6,556 nt of DNA from Chloroflexota bacterium (GCA_016196905.1 JACPWV010000092.1:1-6556); one strand, 5' to 3'. Shown: positions 1 through 6,066, counted from the stretch's first letter. Notes: generated by a model from the letters alone, not told the origin. Made by a program: numbers and translations.

Positions 1-552
1 AGCCTTGCGCCGGGAGAGCGCGGTGCGCTCATAGAACAAGGTGGAGATTCGGCGGTCGACTGGGCTTTGAACCTGAAGGACTTGGCCAAGCACATCACCC
101 TCATTCATCGTCGAGATGTCTTTCGGGCCCATGAAGGTAGCGTCGCCGAGCTGATGGCCTCCCCAGTCCAGATGAAGCTCTTTTACGAGTTGAAACGGGT
201 GTATGGGAATGAGTGGGTACAAGGCGTGACCATCTTCGATAATCGCGATGGGCACGAAGAGGAATTGGACGTGGATGCGGTGCTGATTAACATTGGGTTC
301 AAGGCTGATCTGGGACCCATCAAGGAATGGGGCCTGGAGTTGGACAGGCGCTACATCAAGGTCAACGGGCGCATGGAGACGAACATCCCCGGCGTGTACG
401 CCGCGGGCGATGTGGCCTCGCCCCAGGGCGGGGTGAACCTCAACCTGATCGCGGTGGGGTTCGCCCATGCGGCCATTGCGGTGAACGTGGCCAAGACCTA
501 CATCGAGCCCCAGGCCCCGCTGTTCCCGGGCCATTCCAGCGAAAAAATGTGA
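1..552 (+). CDS. Type 2 ferredoxin/flavodoxin-NADP(+) reductase-like flavoprotein, C-terminal part (5' end outside window)
   Basis: This is the last 183 residues of a thioredoxin-reductase-fold flavoenzyme, about half of the usual 330-350. The reading frame is open from base 1, so the N-terminal FAD domain lies upstream. Seen: the NADP(H)-domain turn [10 protein letters not shown] (fragment residues 14-23), [10 protein letters not shown] (36-45) where the arginines of this family contact the 2'-phosphate of NADPH, and the C-terminal FAD motif GVYAAGDVA (131-139). The end, [10 protein letters not shown], is typical of type 2 ferredoxin-NADP reductases. There is no CxxC redox pair in the visible part, which argues against a true thioredoxin reductase. 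The family moves electrons between NADPH and ferredoxin or flavodoxin in the cytoplasm. It sits 17 bases upstream of the nuoBCD start, so it is probably cotranscribed. One oddity is that the first glycine of the NADP-binding loop reads Gln (residue 13); see findings. Family membership is confident; the physiological partner is inferred. Confidence 0.85.
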   Translation, partial: SLAPGERGALIEQGGDSAVDWALNLKDLAKHITLIHRRDVFRAHEGSVAELMASPVQMKLFYELKRVYGNEWVQGVTIFDNRDGHEEELDVDAVLINIGFKADLGPIKEWGLELDRRYIKVNGRMETNIPGVYAAGDVASPQGGVNLNLIAVGFAHAAIAVNVAKTYIEPQAPLFPGHSSEKM

Positions 553-560
553 AGCGGACT

Positions 561-567
561 GGAGGAG
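561..567 (+). promoter_or_regulatory. Shine-Dalgarno site selecting the nuoBCD GTG start
   Basis: GGAGGAG lies here, with GGAGG ending 4 bases before the GTG at 570. An earlier in-frame GTG at 549 overlaps the upstream stop codon (ATGTGA) but has no purine-rich site in front of it, so 570 is the preferred start. The spacing is slightly short. The difference is only seven N-terminal residues, outside the conserved domain. Confidence 0.6.
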
Positions 568-569
568 AC

Positions 570-3017
570 GTGGTCGTCGAGGTCAAGACACCGCAGCGCA
601 GTGAAGAGGAGCGCATCGAGGAACTGGTCAAGCGCAGCGCATGGGTCACCCCCTGGGACAAGCTGCTGGAGTGGATCCAGTCGGTGTATAACTGGGGGCG
701 CAAGTCCTCTTTGTGGCCCATGCAGTTCGGGCTGGCCTGCTGCGCCATGGAGATGATCGCCACCGCCGCCTCGCGTTACGACATCGCCCGCTTCGGGGCG
801 GAGGTGTTCCGCGGCTCGCCGCGCCAGGCGGACGTGATGATCGTGGCGGGTACGGTGACCAAGAAGATGATGCCCCCTATCGTTCGCCTCTACCACCAGA
901 TGGCGGAGCCCAAGTACGTTATCTCCATGGGGGCGTGCGCCACCGGAGGCGGTCCCTTCAAGGAAGGTTACAACGTGGTCTCAGGCGTGGATGAGTACAT
1001 CCCGGTGGATGTTTACGTCCCCGGCTGCCCGCCCACCCCCCAAGCCCTGCTGCATGGCCTGATGAGCCTGCAGAAAAAGATCGAGGGGCAGTCCCTGCCC
1101 GATCTGCCCTGGTATCGCGGCGGGCCCTCGCCAGAGGTGCCGATACCTGTTCTGGGACCGGACATCTTCGACCTGCGCCAGATCAAGGAGATCAAGGCGG
1201 GGGTCCAGTCTGCGCGCGGCCCGCAGGCGGCCGAGGCCGCCGGCGAGGAGAAAAAAGCGGAGCGCAAGCTGGTGGTCGAGATCGTCACCCCGCAGCCCAC
1301 GATCGACCTGGCCAACCGGCTCAGCCAGGTGTTTGGCGAAGGCATTGCGACGGCCGAGAAGGTGGCCTTGCTGATCGATGGCGATCGACTCGTCGATGTG
1401 GCGCGTTACCTGCGCGCTGAGCCCGACCTGCGTTTCGACTATCTCCATAACCTGACCAGCGTGGATTTCCCCGAACACTTCGAGGTGGTCTACCATGTCT
1501 CCAACCTGGACCGCGGCGGGGAACCCGTCGAGTTCAAGGTGCGGGTGACGGACAAGCAGAACCCCGAAGTCCCCTCGCTGGTTGAGCTGTGGCCGGGGGC
1601 CAACTTCCAGGAACGCGAGGTATGGGACCTGATGGGCATCCGCTTCCGCGGCCACCCCAACCTGAAGCGCATCCTTCTGTGGGAAGGCTTCCACGGCCAC
1701 CCCATGCGCAAAGACTATAAAGAGCCTTATTACGAGGAGGAGAAGAAGCCTTACGACATGCGCTGGCCGGAGGGCGTGCACGTGCGCATCGAGGATCGGG
1801 TGCCCTGGAAGCGCAACGTCAAATACCCCCAGGATTTTGACCCGCAGACCTGGCGGCCACCCGAAGAGACGCTCCCTGTGGTGGAGGCTCAGGAGTTGCG
1901 CCCAGGTATGGAACTTCAGACCGATCAATTCATCGTGAACATGGGGCCTCAACATCCCAGCACCCACGGCGTGTTCCGCATGAAGGTGACCCTGGATGGC
2001 GAGACCGTGGTGAACCTGGAGCCGATCATGGGCTACTTGCATCGCAATCACGAGAAAATCGGCGAGCGCAACGCCTGGCTGATGAACATGCCCTACACCG
2101 ATCGGCTGGATTATCTGGCCTCCATGAACAACAACTTCGGTTATGCCATCGCCGTGGAGAAGATGTTGGGCTTGAAGGTGCCTGAACGGGCCGAGCACAT
2201 CCGGGTGATCATGGCGGAGTTGAGCCGCATTCAGCGGCATATGTTGGGCATCGGCTTCCTGCTCAACGACCTAGGCGCCCTCTTCACCCCCGCCCTATAC
2301 GCGTTGGAGGAACGCGAGCTGGTGCTGGACCTCTTCGAGATGGTCTCTGGCGCGCGGATCATGTGCAACTACTTCCGCTTCGGTGGGGTGGCCTACGACA
2401 TGTCCGAGGAGGCCCTGAAGTTCACCCAGCAGTTGGTGTATGAACGGCTGCCGCGCGCGGTGGACGAGCTGGATCGCTACCTGACCGACAACGAGATCAT
2501 GCTGGCGCGCACCCGCGGGGTGGGCGTGCTGCCCCGCCAAATGGCGATCGACTACAGCACCGCTGGCCCGGTGTTGCGCGGCTCCGGCGTGCGCTACGAC
2601 GTGCGCCGCGGCGAGCCCTACTCCATCTACGATCGCTTCGAGTTCGATATCCCCATCGGCACTCAGGGGGATGTCTACGATCGCTACTTGGTGCGCCTGC
2701 AGGAGATGCGCCAGTCCCTCAGGATCCTGAACCAGGCCCTGCAGCAGCTACCCACCGGCGAGATCCTGGCTAAGAAGAAGCTATGGCAGGTCCGCGTGCC
2801 GGAGGGGGAGGCCTACGGTCGGGTGGAGAATCCGCAAGGGGAGTTGGGCTTCTATCTGGTCTCCGAGGGAGGCCCCAATCCTTATCGCTACCACGTCCGC
2901 TCGCCGGGGTTTGTGAACCTGACTGCGCTGGGGGAGATGTGCCAGGGCCACAAAGTGGCCGACGTGGTCGGGATCCTGGGCAGCATCGACATCGTCCTGG
3001 GAGAGGTGGACCGCTGA
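570..3017 (+). CDS. nuoBCD: Fused NADH-quinone oxidoreductase (complex I) subunits B, C and D
   Basis: One uninterrupted 815-residue frame carries three complex I peripheral subunits that are usually separate (or only C-D fused). The NuoB part spans about residues 20-185. It has the adjacent pair C57-C58 (LACCAMEM), C123 (GACATGG) and C153 (VPGCPP), the four ligands of cluster N2, the last Fe-S centre before quinone. A linker rich in Ala, Glu and Lys (about 205-260) leads to the NuoC part (about 262-430) with the 30 kDa signature [12 protein letters not shown] (348-359) followed by [13 protein letters not shown]. The NuoD part (about 447-815) starts with [11 protein letters not shown] and ends in [12 protein letters not shown]. 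Counting from the Thermus Nqo4 quinone-site residues His38 and Tyr87, recalled from structures, gives H466 and Y515 here, with identical 49-residue spacing. Together these form the quinone-reducing arm on the cytoplasmic face of the membrane. nuoI follows after 3 bases. The start is GTG, chosen from the Shine-Dalgarno site. Start-like GTG and ATG codons remain at the B/C and C/D joints, so separate internal translation cannot be excluded. Confidence 0.95.
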   Translation: MVVEVKTPQRSEEERIEELVKRSAWVTPWDKLLEWIQSVYNWGRKSSLWPMQFGLACCAMEMIATAASRYDIARFGAEVFRGSPRQADVMIVAGTVTKKMMPPIVRLYHQMAEPKYVISMGACATGGGPFKEGYNVVSGVDEYIPVDVYVPGCPPTPQALLHGLMSLQKKIEGQSLPDLPWYRGGPSPEVPIPVLGPDIFDLRQIKEIKAGVQSARGPQAAEAAGEEKKAERKLVVEIVTPQPTIDLANRLSQVFGEGIATAEKVALLIDGDRLVDVARYLRAEPDLRFDYLHNLTSVDFPEHFEVVYHVSNLDRGGEPVEFKVRVTDKQNPEVPSLVELWPGANFQEREVWDLMGIRFRGHPNLKRILLWEGFHGHPMRKDYKEPYYEEEKKPYDMRWPEGVHVRIEDRVPWKRNVKYPQDFDPQTWRPPEETLPVVEAQELRPGMELQTDQFIVNMGPQHPSTHGVFRMKVTLDGETVVNLEPIMGYLHRNHEKIGERNAWLMNMPYTDRLDYLASMNNNFGYAIAVEKMLGLKVPERAEHIRVIMAELSRIQRHMLGIGFLLNDLGALFTPALYALEERELVLDLFEMVSGARIMCNYFRFGGVAYDMSEEALKFTQQLVYERLPRAVDELDRYLTDNEIMLARTRGVGVLPRQMAIDYSTAGPVLRGSGVRYDVRRGEPYSIYDRFEFDIPIGTQGDVYDRYLVRLQEMRQSLRILNQALQQLPTGEILAKKKLWQVRVPEGEAYGRVENPQGELGFYLVSEGGPNPYRYHVRSPGFVNLTALGEMCQGHKVADVVGILGSIDIVLGEVDR

Positions 3018-3020
3018 ACT

Positions 3021-3605
3021 TTGGCCCACTTCATCCGCAGCTACCTGGGGGATCTTAAGATGCGGGGTCTGGGCCGCCGCTACCGACCGGATGCTGCGGC
3101 GGTGCGCCAGAGCCCCCAGGAGCGCGGGATCTTCACCGTTCAATACCCTGAGGAGAAGCTGGCCATCCCGGAACGCTTTCGCTATCTCCCCTTTCTGCTC
3201 TACGAGCCGGACACCGGCTACGAGCGCTGCACCGCTTGCGGTATTTGTGCTAAAGTCTGCCCGCCGCAGTGCATCTGGATCGTGCAGGCCAAGGACGAGA
3301 ATGGCAAAGCCCTCCCCAAGGCTTCCGAGTTTTACATCGACATGTCCATCTGCATGTCCTGCGGCTTCTGCGCTGAGTTCTGCCCCTTCGACGCCATCAA
3401 GATGGATCATGATTATGAGCTGAGCGGTTACGAGCGGCGGGAATCTTGGATCTACGATTACCCCAAGCTGCTCAAGCCCACCACTTACTACGCCCAGATT
3501 CATCCATTGGATTGGGCGGCCGAAGAGGAGGAGAGGCGGCGCAAGGAGGAGGCCCGGGCCAAGCGCGCGGCTCCCGCGCCGGCGGCACCCCCCAGCCCGG
3601 GGTAG
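3021..3605 (+). CDS. nuoI: NADH-quinone oxidoreductase (complex I) subunit I, 2[4Fe-4S] ferredoxin-like
   Basis: This 194-residue protein carries clusters N6a and N6b, which relay electrons to N2 in NuoB. Seen: two CxxCxxCxxxCP motifs, C70-C73-C76-C80-P and C111-C114-C117-C121-P, with an extra Cys at 84. The stretch VQYPEEK (40-46) before them matches the segment that precedes the first motif in NuoI. The TTG start at 3021 lies 3 bases after the nuoBCD stop, with a purine-rich GAGAGGTGG (3001-3009) inside the end of nuoBCD. That spacing is long, and translational coupling is likely. An ATG at 3060 would remove 13 residues and is possible. The last 40 residues (from about 155) form a charged, then Ala/Pro-rich tail, probably disordered, beyond the conserved core. 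NuoH, which commonly sits between nuoD and nuoI, is absent here. Subunit identity is secure; the exact start is less so. Confidence 0.93.
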   Translation: MAHFIRSYLGDLKMRGLGRRYRPDAAAVRQSPQERGIFTVQYPEEKLAIPERFRYLPFLLYEPDTGYERCTACGICAKVCPPQCIWIVQAKDENGKALPKASEFYIDMSICMSCGFCAEFCPFDAIKMDHDYELSGYERRESWIYDYPKLLKPTTYYAQIHPLDWAAEEEERRRKEEARAKRAAPAPAAPPSPG

Positions 3606-3652
3606 ACTTTGCCGGCCGATGGTGATACGCTGAGGCAGTCGGAGGAAGGAAT

Positions 3653-3895
3653 ATGGCGTACGTCATAGCCGAGCCTTGCATCGGAGTCAAAGACAAGTCC
3701 TGTGTGGAGGTCTGCCCGGTCGATTGCATTTATGAAACGGAGGATCAGTACTACATCCACCCCGATGAATGCATCGACTGCGGCGCCTGCGAGCCGGTCT
3801 GCCCGGTGGAGGCCATCTTCGAGGTCAGCGCCGTCCCTGAGAAGTGGCAGTCCTTCACTCTGAAGAACGCCCAGCTCTCCGGGGTGGCTAAGTAG
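3653..3895 (+). CDS. 7Fe ferredoxin ([3Fe-4S][4Fe-4S])
   Basis: This is a small soluble electron carrier of 80 residues. The cysteine layout matches 7Fe ferredoxins such as Azotobacter FdI. C9, C17 and C50 would hold the [3Fe-4S] cluster, and C21, C40, C43 and C46 the [4Fe-4S] cluster. C25 corresponds to a non-ligand Cys near the 4Fe cluster in FdI. Val12 replaces the extra Cys found at position 11 of FdI, so a standard 2[4Fe-4S] first motif is not available. The strings [14 protein letters not shown] and [13 protein letters not shown] closely resemble the Thermus thermophilus ferredoxin as I remember it. The ATG start is supported by GGAGGAAGG at 3641-3649, six bases from GGAGGA to the ATG. 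It lies 47 bases after nuoI on the same strand. It is a plausible electron donor or acceptor for the neighbouring reductase-like protein or the NuoI arm; that partnership is inferred from position. Confidence 0.93.
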   Translation: MAYVIAEPCIGVKDKSCVEVCPVDCIYETEDQYYIHPDECIDCGACEPVCPVEAIFEVSAVPEKWQSFTLKNAQLSGVAK

Positions 3896-3900
3896 CTGGC

Positions 3901-3929
3901 TTGGCTGCCGCCGAGGGTACAACTAGGAT
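3901..3929 (+). promoter_or_regulatory. Possible weak promoter for the 4001-4441 gene
   Basis: TTGGCT (3901-3906) and TAGGAT (3924-3929) are separated by 17 bases, each matching four of six positions of the sigma-70 type -35 and -10 boxes. It lies just after the ferredoxin stop and would give a leader of about 65 bases. A match this loose occurs often by chance, and the gene could equally be read through from the nuo genes. Confidence 0.25.
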
Positions 3930-3952
3930 GCCCTGAGTGGGCCTAGCAGTTA

Positions 3953-3981
3953 GAGAGAGGCCGCGTATGCGCGCCTCTTTC
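3953..3981 (+). other. Stem-loop in the leader of the 4001-4441 gene
   Basis: AGAGGC (3956-3961) pairs with GCCTCT (3973-3978). The stem continues inside as GCG/CGC around a TATG loop with one bulged C (3962), and outside by up to three pairs. A run TTTCCTCTT overlaps and follows the right arm. It could be a weak terminator of the nuo-ferredoxin transcript or a translational element, because the strong Shine-Dalgarno site begins six bases later. The sequence alone does not decide between these. Confidence 0.45.
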
Positions 3982-3986
3982 CTCTT

Positions 3987-3997
3987 AAAGGAGGTGA
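3987..3997 (+). promoter_or_regulatory. Strong Shine-Dalgarno site supporting a TTG start
   Basis: AAAGGAGGTGA is almost fully complementary to the 16S rRNA 3' end, with GGAGG ending six bases before TTG at 4001. This makes the TTG a convincing start although the first in-frame ATG is much further in (residue 30). CCTC copies at 3974-3977 and 3981-3984 could pair with it and mask it. Confidence 0.8.
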
Positions 3998-4000
3998 GCC

Positions 4001-4441
4001 TTGGACGGAGAACTGGTGGGGCGGACCCGGCACGGCGAGCTGAGCCTGGATCAGCTGGCCGAGCTGCAGCCAGGCTTGGGACAACTGATGCCGCAGATCA
4101 GCCAGCGTTACTGGATCCTGTACTACGCAGCGCGGGGCGGGAACTGGGCCTTGGCCCATTATCAACTCCGGGGGATCCGCGGGCTGATGCGCATCGGGGA
4201 GACCACCCGACCCAAGATGGCCAAGTTCTTGAGAGCGTTTCAGGAGGGGCACCTGGGAGCCATTGAGAAGGCCATCGAGGCTCGGGACTGGGCCGACTTT
4301 GAGAAGGCTTATGGCGAAGGGATCAAAGGGGCGAACAGCTATCACGCGACGACCGGCCATCCGGAGGTCGTTTGGCAGCTGCCGCCGACGCCGCCGGAGC
4401 ATTTGGTGTTAACCCCCATCCAGGAGGGGAAAAGCGAATAA
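4001..4441 (+). CDS. Cysteine-free helical protein, possibly a heme-less relative of a c-type cytochrome-like family
   Basis: This is a 146-residue protein of uncertain function. It is predicted mostly helical, has no signal peptide or membrane segment, and contains no cysteine. The order of features recalls a family of small four-helix proteins in my memory. In that family, a tract like 'LWYAGQAGNWPLAAYEL' is followed near the C-terminus by a CxxCH heme motif and 'xATGHGFI'. Here YYAARGGNWALAHYQLRGIR occupies residues 41-60, and GANSYHATTGHPEVVWQLP occupies 110-127 or so. The two heme-attaching cysteines would then be Ala111 and Tyr114, while the axial His (115) and the following TGH remain. 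If that alignment holds, the protein cannot bind heme covalently. The start is fixed by a near-perfect Shine-Dalgarno site, and an intrinsic terminator follows. It is the last gene of the nuo-ferredoxin cluster and may serve it. Coding status is confident; the family link is tentative. Confidence 0.8.
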   Translation: MDGELVGRTRHGELSLDQLAELQPGLGQLMPQISQRYWILYYAARGGNWALAHYQLRGIRGLMRIGETTRPKMAKFLRAFQEGHLGAIEKAIEARDWADFEKAYGEGIKGANSYHATTGHPEVVWQLPPTPPEHLVLTPIQEGKSE

Positions 4442-4449
4442 AGAGATAT

Positions 4450-4475
4450 GGGCCTCGATCGAACGAGGCCCTTTT
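4450..4475 (+). terminator. Intrinsic (Rho-independent) terminator
   Basis: GGGCCTCG (4450-4457) and CGAGGCCC (4464-4471) form a perfect 8-pair GC-rich stem around a six-base loop, followed at once by TTTT (4472-4475). It starts 9 bases after the stop of the upstream gene and marks the end of the nuo-ferredoxin cluster. Confidence 0.92.
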
Positions 4476-4619
4476 CGCTATCGCGGTGGAAGAAGGACAA
4501 GGATGCTCAAAAAGGTGAGGAAAAGGAGGAGAACCACAAGCAGGGAGTCCCACCGGGAGGGGCGCATCGTCTATACTGTTTCCATGGCGGAGGACTCCTC
4601 AGCGCCTAGCGTCGGCGAG
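4476..4619. other. Intergenic stretch without a recognised gene
   Basis: No convincing coding region or RNA is seen between the terminator and the tRNA 3' end. The stretch is purine-rich on the + strand around 4491-4535. It holds a short GAGGACTCCTC palindrome (4590-4600). A TATACT box (4572-4577) has no matching -35. No clear terminator for the minus-strand tRNA is visible here. Confidence 0.6.
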
Positions 4620-4705
4620 TGGGCCGGGCGGGATTCGAACCCACACTCCGCCTACGCGGAAGCAGATTTTAAGTCTGCTGCGTCTGCCGATTTCGCCACC
4701 GGCCC
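4620..4705 (-). tRNA. tRNA-Leu (anticodon UAA)
   Basis: Read on the minus strand, this is a complete class II tRNA of 86 bases. The acceptor arms GGGCCGG and CCGGCCC pair over all seven positions. The D stem is GCG/CGC with the loop GG. The anticodon stem GCAGA/TCTGC encloses loop CTTAAAA, giving anticodon TAA at 4669-4671, which reads UUA leucine codons. A long variable arm (CCGC-GTAG-GCGG) is as expected for leucine. The T arm is GTGGG-TTCGAAT-CCCGC. The discriminator base is A (4620), and the next bases are CTC, so the 3' CCA is not encoded and must be added enzymatically. Confidence 0.97.
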
Positions 4706-4711
4706 CAATGG

Positions 4712-4720
4712 ATTGTATCA
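4712..4720 (-). promoter_or_regulatory. Extended -10 promoter for the tRNA-Leu gene
   Basis: On the minus strand the sequence TGATACAAT gives an extended -10 element (TGn plus TACAAT, five of six matches). It ends six bases before the first tRNA base, so transcription would start at or within a base or two of the mature 5' end. The -35 position at 17-base spacing (TGTCGA) is a poor match, which an extended -10 can tolerate. Confidence 0.6.
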
Positions 4721-4749
4721 AACCTTGTGCGATATCGACAGCTTTCGAT

Positions 4750-4767
4750 TTCCCCGATCGAGGGGAA
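4750..4767. repeat. Short inverted repeat, 6-base arms
   Basis: TTCCCC (4750-4755) and GGGGAA (4762-4767) flank GATCGA. On the minus strand it lies just upstream of the tRNA promoter region and could be a hairpin or a dyad for a DNA-binding protein. No T-run follows on either strand. Confidence 0.4.
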
Positions 4768-4787
4768 GACAAGTCTTTACGGCAATA

Positions 4788-4859
4788 GGCTCTGGCTAAC
4801 TGAAGTCAGCGGCGCGGCCTGACCTTCCATCCGCCAGAGCCCAACTCTGAGGATGGAAG
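4788..4859. repeat. Nested and competing inverted repeats between tRNA-Leu and the flippase gene
   Basis: Three pairings are visible. GGCTCTGGC (4788-4796) matches GCCAGAGCC (4833-4841) over nine bases. Inside that, GTCAG (4805-4809) pairs with CTGAC (4819-4823). A second large stem-loop uses CTTCCATCC (4824-4832) with GGATGGAAG (4851-4859), plus an inner CAGAG/CTCTG (4835-4839, 4845-4849) around CCCAA. The first pairing uses bases of the last one, so the two cannot form fully at the same time. No T-run follows on either strand, so it is not a classical terminator. It lies 44-115 bases upstream of the flippase start and could be its RNA leader, a protein-binding region or a decayed repeat unit. 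The role is unknown. Confidence 0.55.
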
Positions 4860-4902
4860 ATGGCCCGCCTCTCAAACGCTTAGACCGAAAGCCGATTAGA
4901 CT

Positions 4903-6066
4903 TTGAGACTGCTGCGATTCCGCCTCTCCCCTTCGGCCACGGCTCAGAGCCTCGGCTCCCTCTTCGCCGCCCTCTCCGCCTCAGCCTTCCTTTCACTGGT
5001 CGCCCTGATGCTTATGACCCGCACGATGGCCCCCGCCGCGGTCGGAGGCTACATGCTCTTCAAGGCCCTGCTGGACATCCTCACCTACACCACGGACGTC
5101 AGCACCCAACGCTCTTTTACCCATTTTGTGAGCCGCCGAGAAACCTCGGTCGCCGAAGCCCTAACGTACGCCCTGCTGATCTCAGCCACCATCGGTGCGG
5201 CAGTCCTGATAGTTTTCATCCTTAGCGGGGAAGCTATCGCCCCTGTGATTGGGCTGCCCTTGATGGTCATGGCAGTCTTGGTGATAGCCCTGCCCCTTGC
5301 CATCCAACAAGAGTACGTATTAGGCGTCCTGAGGGGGTTGAGACAGTTTGGAAGGTACAGCCTATCTTTTGTCAGCATAGAGTGGTCGAGCCTGTCGCGA
5401 TTCCTCCGTTTCGGCGGCAAGAATTATCTCACCTTATTGGTGGGATGGTTACACTACAGGCTGGATATTGTGCTGGTGGGGCTCCTGCTCAGCCCAATCG
5501 AGGTCGCCTTTTATGGGCTAGCGGTGACCATCGCAGAGCGACTGTGGCTCGCGGCGGATGTGGTGGGAATTTACCTTCTCCCGGAGCTCTCCCCTCTGAA
5601 AACTGAGGAAGCGCAAGTCCACACTGCCCGTGCCGTGCGTCGGGTCGCCCTGGTCGTGAGCGCGATCGTCTCGATGGTTGCGCTGGGAGGTTGGCTCCTG
5701 AGTCCCCTCGTCTTTGGCCAGGCCTACCAGTCTTCCCTGCTGCCTCTATACCTTCTCTTACCGGGGGTGCTGGCCATGAGTCTGGTCAAGGTTGTGCAGT
5801 TCTACTTCGTGAGCCGGGAACGGCAGGAGGTGGTCATCCTCAACAATGGTCTAGCCGTATGCCTTAACGTGGCGCTCAACCTGGTTCTGATTCCTTCCTA
5901 CAGTGTGGTAGGGGCGGCCTTCGTCTCTACTCTTTCCTACACCCTCTTTCTGGCGGGGCTGCTTTACCGCTTTCGGAGGGATCGGGTCCCGGGACTGGTG
6001 GAGCCCCTCTTACCTCGGCGGAGGGACCTGGAGGATCTGTGGGGGGCTTTCGTCACTCGGCGCTAG
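4903..6066 (+). CDS. Wzx-like polysaccharide flippase (MOP superfamily), apparently short
   Basis: This 387-residue integral membrane protein belongs to the family that moves lipid-linked oligosaccharides across the inner membrane. I count about ten hydrophobic helices, near residues 15-38, 45-64, 84-107, 112-134, 172-196, 200-226, 246-270, 280-303, 313-335 and 340-358. FLRFGGKNYLTLLVGWLHYR followed by LDIVLVG (167-193) matches the start of the second half of these transporters, and EVAFYGLAVTIAERLW (200-215) the helix after it. The C-terminal LLPRRRDLEDLW (372-383) is also typical. Usual members have 12-14 helices and 400-500 residues. The segment between GVLRGLRQFGRY (141-152) and FLRFG (167-171) is only about 15 residues, where a pair of helices is expected. 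The frame is intact. The TTG start is the first possible codon after an in-frame TAG (4897) and keeps helix 1 whole, but it has no visible ribosome site. The gene is convergent with a glycosyltransferase, which supports a surface-polysaccharide role. Confidence 0.85.
   Translation: MRLLRFRLSPSATAQSLGSLFAALSASAFLSLVALMLMTRTMAPAAVGGYMLFKALLDILTYTTDVSTQRSFTHFVSRRETSVAEALTYALLISATIGAAVLIVFILSGEAIAPVIGLPLMVMAVLVIALPLAIQQEYVLGVLRGLRQFGRYSLSFVSIEWSSLSRFLRFGGKNYLTLLVGWLHYRLDIVLVGLLLSPIEVAFYGLAVTIAERLWLAADVVGIYLLPELSPLKTEEAQVHTARAVRRVALVVSAIVSMVALGGWLLSPLVFGQAYQSSLLPLYLLLPGVLAMSLVKVVQFYFVSRERQEVVILNNGLAVCLNVALNLVLIPSYSVVGAAFVSTLSYTLFLAGLLYRFRRDRVPGLVEPLLPRRRDLEDLWGAFVTRR

Noticed and set aside
67..552. 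Thioredoxin reductase as the identity of the first gene
   Set aside because: No CxxC redox pair is present in the NADP domain, and the C-terminal half matches type 2 ferredoxin-NADP reductases better.
981..2240. Long open frame of 419 codons on the minus strand across nuoBCD
   Set aside because: It lies fully opposite well-conserved NuoC and NuoD coding sequence. It is His- and Gly-rich without any recognisable domain, as expected of an antisense frame in GC-rich DNA.
3923..3946. CTAGG...CCTAG inverted repeat with an inner CCC/GGG after the ferredoxin gene, as a terminator
   Set aside because: The stem has a three-base bulge and no T-run follows, so it is not a convincing terminator. It also overlaps the tentative -10 box.
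4572..4577. TATACT as a + strand promoter
   Set aside because: There is no acceptable -35 at proper spacing, and the only downstream sequence is the antisense strand of the tRNA.
4503..4799. 98-codon + strand open frame in the intergenic region
   Set aside because: It runs antisense through the whole tRNA-Leu gene, has no recognisable domain, and its composition follows the tRNA and the purine-rich tract.
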